The position numbers and the translations under genes are program-made. Shown piece after piece: positions 60,421 through 64,000 of a stretch of 64,000 nucleotides of DNA (its first letter is position 1; each line of letters opens with the position of its first letter). Under the pieces are notes generated by a model. The model worked only from the letters and a program-made list of their open reading frames with translations. It made no database searches and had not been told where the DNA came from. The stretch lies in assembly GCA_025612245.1 (NCBI GenBank), contig JAAXKQ010000013.1, positions 62,001 to 126,000 on the forward strand, written 5' to 3'. This stretch comes from Ignavibacteria bacterium. GTDB lineage: Bacteria > Bacteroidota > Ignavibacteria > Ignavibacteriales > SURF-24.

Positions 60421-61522
60421 ATTCCTGCATCTTCCGGTAAAGTGTTCTTTCGCTTATCTTAAGTAGTTTTGCCGCCTGTTTTTTGTTTCCCCTGGAATAA
60501 TTAAGCGCGTTTCTGATGGCTTCCTTTTCCATTACGTCAAAAGGCACCACTTCATCCACGTTAATGTGCGAATTGTTATTGTCTTTATTTTGGACTTCCT
60601 GGGAGTTTTTATAGACGGCCTGCTTTAGCTCCATTAAATCCCGCTTAATTTCAATCAGCGCCCTGTATATCATCTCCCTGTCGGATTCCTCCGGCGTGCG
60701 GTGAACATAAACGGGAAGGTTCCTGTTTTCTTTCTCCTCAATCCTGCTCTTAAGAAGGAATGAAAACGACTGTACGTCCAGTACGTCGGTACGGTTAAGC
60801 GCAATTGCAGTCTCAATTGAGTTCTTCAGCTCGCGTATGTTGCCGGTCCACGGAAAATTTGTCAAAAGGTCCAGCGCCTCGTTTGTAATATGAGGAAGCG
60901 GGAGGTTATTAGATTCTGCATAGAGTTTAATAAAGTGCAGAGCAAGTTCACTTATATCTTCCCTTCGTTTTCTAAGGGGCGGTATGTAAAGTGTAACGGC
61001 CTTAAGGCGGAAGTAAAGGTCCTCCCTGAACCTCTTGGCGTCCACTTCCTTCTGGAGGTCCTTGTTTGTGGCTGCAATGATGCGCACGTCCACCTGTGTC
61101 ACGGTTTCACTTCCGATTCGCATAAATTCTTTATTTTCAATTACCCTGAGTAGCTTAACCTGTGTGGTCAGCGGCATCTCGGCCAGTTCATCCAAAAAGA
61201 GCGTTCCGCCGTCGGCTATTTCAAAATAGCCCTTCCTGTTTTCAACCGCGCCCGTAAAAGCCCCTTTCCTGTGGCCGAAGAGTTCGCTTTCAAGAATGCC
61301 TTCCGGAATGGCGCCGCAGTTAACCGTAACGAGCTGGTTATCTGCCCTTTTGCTGTAACCGTGAATTGCCCTGGCAAAGACTTCCTTGCCAACACCGCTT
61401 TCCCCAAAAATTAGAACTGAAATGTCCGACTGGGCTACCTGCATTATGATATCTACAAGGTCCCTGATTTCCTTGGACTTACCAATAATTCCAAATTTTT
61501 CCTGAAACTGACTGATTGTCAT
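60410..61522 (-). CDS. sigma-54-dependent transcriptional activator without receiver domain
   Basis: A 370-residue activator starting almost directly with the AAA+ domain: Walker A GESGVGKE at 40-47, the sigma-54 contact loop GAFTGA at 87-92, Walker B GGTLFLDE at 105-112 and the sensor region VDVRIIAATNKDL. A Fis-type HTH closes it (about 330-370, GNKKQAAKLLKISERTLYRK). No receiver, GAF or PAS domain is attached, as in PspF-like proteins, so regulation must come from a partner protein or expression level. It is translationally coupled to lptE. Confidence 0.94.
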   Translation of the reverse strand: MTISQFQEKFGIIGKSKEIRDLVDIIMQVAQSDISVLIFGESGVGKEVFARAIHGYSKRADNQLVTVNCGAIPEGILESELFGHRKGAFTGAVENRKGYFEIADGGTLFLDELAEMPLTTQVKLLRVIENKEFMRIGSETVTQVDVRIIAATNKDLQKEVDAKRFREDLYFRLKAVTLYIPPLRKRREDISELALHFIKLYAESNNLPLPHITNEALDLLTNFPWTGNIRELKNSIETAIALNRTDVLDVQSFSFLLKSRIEEKENRNLPVYVHRTPEESDREMIYRALIEIKRDLMELKQAVYKNSQEVQNKDNNNSHINVDEVVPFDVMEKEAIRNALNYSRGNKKQAAKLLKISERTLYRKMQEYDL

Positions 61523-61607
61523 TCTTTTTCTTGAAATAGGAGTAAAAAACTAACCCCAATTTAACACATATTTTTATTTATTTAAATTCCAAATAGATCC
61601 CCTTCTT

Positions 61608-62402
61608 CTAAAAAGGAAATCTTATGTCTTTTTTCATGCCGTCACACGCAAGAATGAACCTTTCACGTTCACTCTTGGCGAGCTGCCCGAGCCAGGCATT
61701 AAGAGGTTCTTCTTCACTTATATGCGTAAGAATAATCCGCCTTATGCTCTTTTGGCTCCTTACGGCTTCAATGAGGTCACTGAGCTCAACGTGCGTGGTT
61801 TCACTGATCATAATTCCGGGCTCTTCATCCCGAAACAGGTACAGGTCACTTTTATCAGCAACGTCTCCGGTGTAAAATAAACGCACCTCTGCCGAGGTAA
61901 ATAAAAATCCCGCGGACACAAGGAGCGACTTATCGGCTCCGGACTTATATACATCAAAAGTCCCCTCGTACTTCTTAAGGTGTGAATTTTCCTTTGCCTT
62001 AAAGGACAGGACTTCCGAGAGCAGCACGTTCTCACCGGGCTTAAAGCCCCTGATGCTCAGCTCAAATCCCAGTCGTTCCTTAAAGACGTATCCCGTTTCG
62101 AGGAATTCGTTCATCTTTTCCTTCAGGTTATCATGCACATAAAGCCCGAGCGGCATTTTCCTTTTTCTCATTTTCATCTGAATGATTAAAGAGGAGATTC
62201 CGTTTAGGTGATCCGGGTGGAAGTGAGAGAATAAGACGGAATTTATGGAGTTAAAATCTATGCGGCTTTCTTCAAGGGCACGCGAGGCGCCGTCGCCGGC
62301 ATCAACCAGGAGATTATAGCCGGGGACAGATATCATAAAAGAAGAAAAGTAACGTTGAAGTGAGACTTTTCCTGATCCGGTACCTGCAAATGTTAATTCC
62401 AA
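61608..62402 (-). CDS. MBL-fold metallo-hydrolase (RNase Z-like)
   Basis: A 264-residue metallo-beta-lactamase-fold enzyme. The HxHxDH motif is SHFHPDHLNG (H60, H62, D64, H65), and further ligands are in FYTGDVADKS and ILTHISEEEP. FAGTGSGK at the N-terminus resembles the RNase Z/ElaC start, but the exosite region of a true tRNase Z is not evident and the protein is short. It could be a phosphodiesterase of another kind. It sits 85 bp upstream of the sigma-54 activator gene. Confidence 0.86.
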   Translation of the reverse strand: MELTFAGTGSGKVSLQRYFSSFMISVPGYNLLVDAGDGASRALEESRIDFNSINSVLFSHFHPDHLNGISSLIIQMKMRKRKMPLGLYVHDNLKEKMNEFLETGYVFKERLGFELSIRGFKPGENVLLSEVLSFKAKENSHLKKYEGTFDVYKSGADKSLLVSAGFLFTSAEVRLFYTGDVADKSDLYLFRDEEPGIMISETTHVELSDLIEAVRSQKSIRRIILTHISEEEPLNAWLGQLAKSERERFILACDGMKKDIRFPF

Positions 62403-62491
62403 AGCAAACCTTCCAGGCTAATAAGCAAAATTGTTACCACCTCAGTACCACTATAATAAGGATCAGGAAATTAAGAAACAAGTAACCCCCT

Positions 62492-63211
62492 TTACTGCCC
62501 TGACCTAATCACTCTTCCGTTCAGCTTGTATCGGGCGTTAATTAAATCGAGCGCCTTGCGCGCCTCGTCTTCGCTTTCAAATTTCCCTACGTTCACAACG
62601 TTAAGCGTACTGCCGCCGATGTCTTTTTTCTTCACCTCTGTAAAGTAGCCCTCCTGCCGGAAACTGTCCATTAGTTTCTCTGCATTTTCATCGCTTAAGA
62701 ATGCCCCGGCCTGAATGGTAAACCTGGAGCCTTTTTTATCGCCCTGCTTACCCGTCTGCCTGTTATCTTTATTGGATTTTTGAACGGTTTTGGGGTCATC
62801 CTTTGCCGGAAGGTAATTACTGCCTTCTAAGTTTAGAAAGGAAGATTTTGGATAGTTCTTTTTAAGCTCGTCCATGTAGCCTGAAGCCTTGGTATAGCTT
62901 CCAAGCGCATAGTAATAGGAATAGACCCAGTAAAGCGAGGCGTCGGCATATTTGCTTTTAGGATATTTCCTGTATACTTCAGAATACTTCGAAAGCGCCT
63001 CTTTGCCGTCCTGCGTAAGCATTGCATCCAGGAACATTACGGAAGGATCCTTTGGGTTGGTCTTCTTTAATTTTTCAAGCCCGCTTCTGGCGCTTTCCAC
63101 CTGCCCGGATTCGATCTGCCTTAAGTACGTGGTAATGTTGACTTCCTGAGCATAAGCCGGGACAAGGCAAATCAGCAGCAAGAATAAAACAGTTTTTAGA
63201 ATAATATGCAC
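62492..63211 (-). CDS. SPOR domain protein with TPR-like N-terminal region
   Basis: A 239-residue exported protein. After the signal peptide (about 1-21), TPR-like helices run to about 125 (ESGQVESARSGLEKLKKTNP, GSYTKASGYMDELKKNYPKS). A basic linker precedes a C-terminal SPOR domain at about 163-239 (RFTIQAGAFLSDENAEKLMD, VVNVGKFESEDEARKALDLI). SPOR domains bind denuded peptidoglycan strands at septa. A role in envelope maintenance is inferred. It lies 71 bp downstream of miaB. Confidence 0.9.
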   Translation of the reverse strand: MHIILKTVLFLLLICLVPAYAQEVNITTYLRQIESGQVESARSGLEKLKKTNPKDPSVMFLDAMLTQDGKEALSKYSEVYRKYPKSKYADASLYWVYSYYYALGSYTKASGYMDELKKNYPKSSFLNLEGSNYLPAKDDPKTVQKSNKDNRQTGKQGDKKGSRFTIQAGAFLSDENAEKLMDSFRQEGYFTEVKKKDIGGSTLNVVNVGKFESEDEARKALDLINARYKLNGRVIRSGQ

Positions 63212-63282
63212 AGTGGTTACCTTCCTGAATAAATAATTCCTTCTTCAGAGTTCCTTTCTTTATTGGTTCCGCCTGAAATAGA

Positions 63283-64000
63283 TCAGGCAGTCAGATGAAG
63301 ATTTTCTCCCGTTTCAGGGTAAACCTCTACTACGTCTGCAAACAAAGTGCCCGAAGTTGCCCCGTTGATCCTGACCTTTACATAGCTGCCTTCCTTAATC
63401 TTTTCAGAACGCGGGAATATGGCAACCTTGTTAGAATCCGTACGGCCCGAGAGGAACTCAATGCTTTTGCGGCTGAAGCCTTCAACGAGCACAATTTCCT
63501 CTTTTCCGATAAGGCTCTGATTTAACTCATGCGAAATCTTCTGCTGAAGGTCTATTATCTCCGAGAGGCGCTTAACCTTTGTTTCCTCCGGAACGTCGTC
63601 TTCCATTTTATAGGCTTTTGTTCCCTCTCTGGGCGAATACTTGAACATGTAAGCCCCGTCGTAGCGCACCTGGCGCATAACTTCGAGCGTCATCAGGTGG
63701 TCTTCCAGTGTCTCGCCCGGAAACCCTGCAATAATATCGGTTGAGAAGCTGACGTCGGGAATTATTTTTTTAGCTTTTTCAATTAACCCCATGTAGTGCT
63801 CAATTGTATAGGTGCGGTTCATCAGCTTAAGTATCCTGTTTGAGCCCGACTGCACGGGAAGATGTATATAATTGCAGATGTTCTCTTTGCCGGCAATAGT
63901 ATAGAGGAGCTTATCGGACAGGTCCTGCGGGTGCGAAGTGGTAAACCTGATTCGCATTTTCGGGTCAACCGCAGCACATGCAGAAAGCAGGTCTGCAAAG
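63283..64000 (-). CDS. miaB: tRNA 2-methylthio-N6-dimethylallyladenosine synthase, C-terminal part (cut by window edge)
   Basis: The last ~238 residues of a radical-SAM methylthiotransferase; the frame is open to base 64000, so the N-terminus lies outside. IRFTTSHPQDLSDKLL, YIHLPVQSGSNRILKLMNR, FSTDIIAGFPGETLEDH and MFKYSPREGTKAY are typical of MiaB. A C-terminal TRAM domain follows (VLVEGFSRKS, GRTDSNKVAIF). It modifies A37 of tRNAs reading UNN codons. It heads the run with SPOR, MBL, sigma-54 activator and lptE. Confidence 0.95.
   Translation of the reverse strand, partial: FADLLSACAAVDPKMRIRFTTSHPQDLSDKLLYTIAGKENICNYIHLPVQSGSNRILKLMNRTYTIEHYMGLIEKAKKIIPDVSFSTDIIAGFPGETLEDHLMTLEVMRQVRYDGAYMFKYSPREGTKAYKMEDDVPEETKVKRLSEIIDLQQKISHELNQSLIGKEEIVLVEGFSRKSIEFLSGRTDSNKVAIFPRSEKIKEGSYVKVRINGATSGTLFADVVEVYPETGENLHLTA

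Overview
The window reads as bacterial chromosome from the FCB group, most likely Ignavibacteria (the Ignavibacterium/Melioribacter type). The main clues are a C-terminal type IX secretion sorting domain of the NFPNPFNPATRISY kind (5373-7280), a GWxTD-domain secreted protein (48004-49317), an Mla operon lacking MlaA/MlaC, a UbiA-type prenyltransferase close to archaeal-type lipid enzymes, and many genes without a clear Shine-Dalgarno sequence. The class assignment is inference. I see no rRNA, tRNA, CRISPR array, insertion sequence, prophage or plasmid function. Most genes lie on the minus strand.

Layout. 1-4309: menaquinone cluster in the order menH-menB-menA-menC-menE, with menE cut by the left edge. 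4435-11680: a small lipoprotein, a leucine-rich-repeat T9SS cargo protein, an AEC carrier, a branched-chain aminotransferase and, on the plus strand, a CPA2 antiporter fused to a PTS EIIA-like domain. 11701-28247: a large signalling block transcribed leftward. It holds two big sensor kinases with N-terminal receivers, a NarL-type response regulator, a cytosolic helical protein with two degenerate chemoreceptor tips, a STAS protein, CheY, CheA, CheW, a membrane chemoreceptor, CheR, CheD, CheB and a PAS kinase. No flagellar, pilus, CheC, CheX or CheZ gene is present.

28761-33508: an orphan MlaE permease, a SpoIIE-type phosphatase, a helical unknown, and a small membrane protein followed by a long secreted low-complexity protein. 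33879-43177: uvrA, the mlaE-mlaF-mlaD lipid transport operon, a prenyltransferase-rnhB-yraN run and an Omp85 outer-membrane protein. 43366-47892: a secreted unknown, a LytS/LytTR two-component pair, a SprA-related putative metalloprotease and a PfkB-family sugar kinase. 48004-55527: leftward genes for a 3-methyladenine glycosylase, a GT9 glycosyltransferase, a DUF3108 protein, a CPBP protease, a DUF2007 protein, CdsA, RimO and the GWxTD protein. 55759-64000: a propeller-like lipoprotein, and a leftward run from miaB (cut by the right edge) through a SPOR protein, an MBL-fold hydrolase, a sigma-54 activator, LptE, a GT2 synthase and a TPR protein.

The most unusual part is the signalling block. 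The double-tip protein (20543-22360) carries a DxxxQ segment recalling the CheZ active site, in a cluster that lacks every standard CheY phosphatase. Its upstream region contains a NarL-type 7-2-7 palindrome beside a NarL-family regulator gene. The membrane receptor, and less clearly the double-tip protein, end in pentapeptides resembling CheR tethers. A second unusual element is the 479-residue Ser/Thr/Gly/Asn-rich secreted protein with three Lys/His-rich repeats at 31844-33283.
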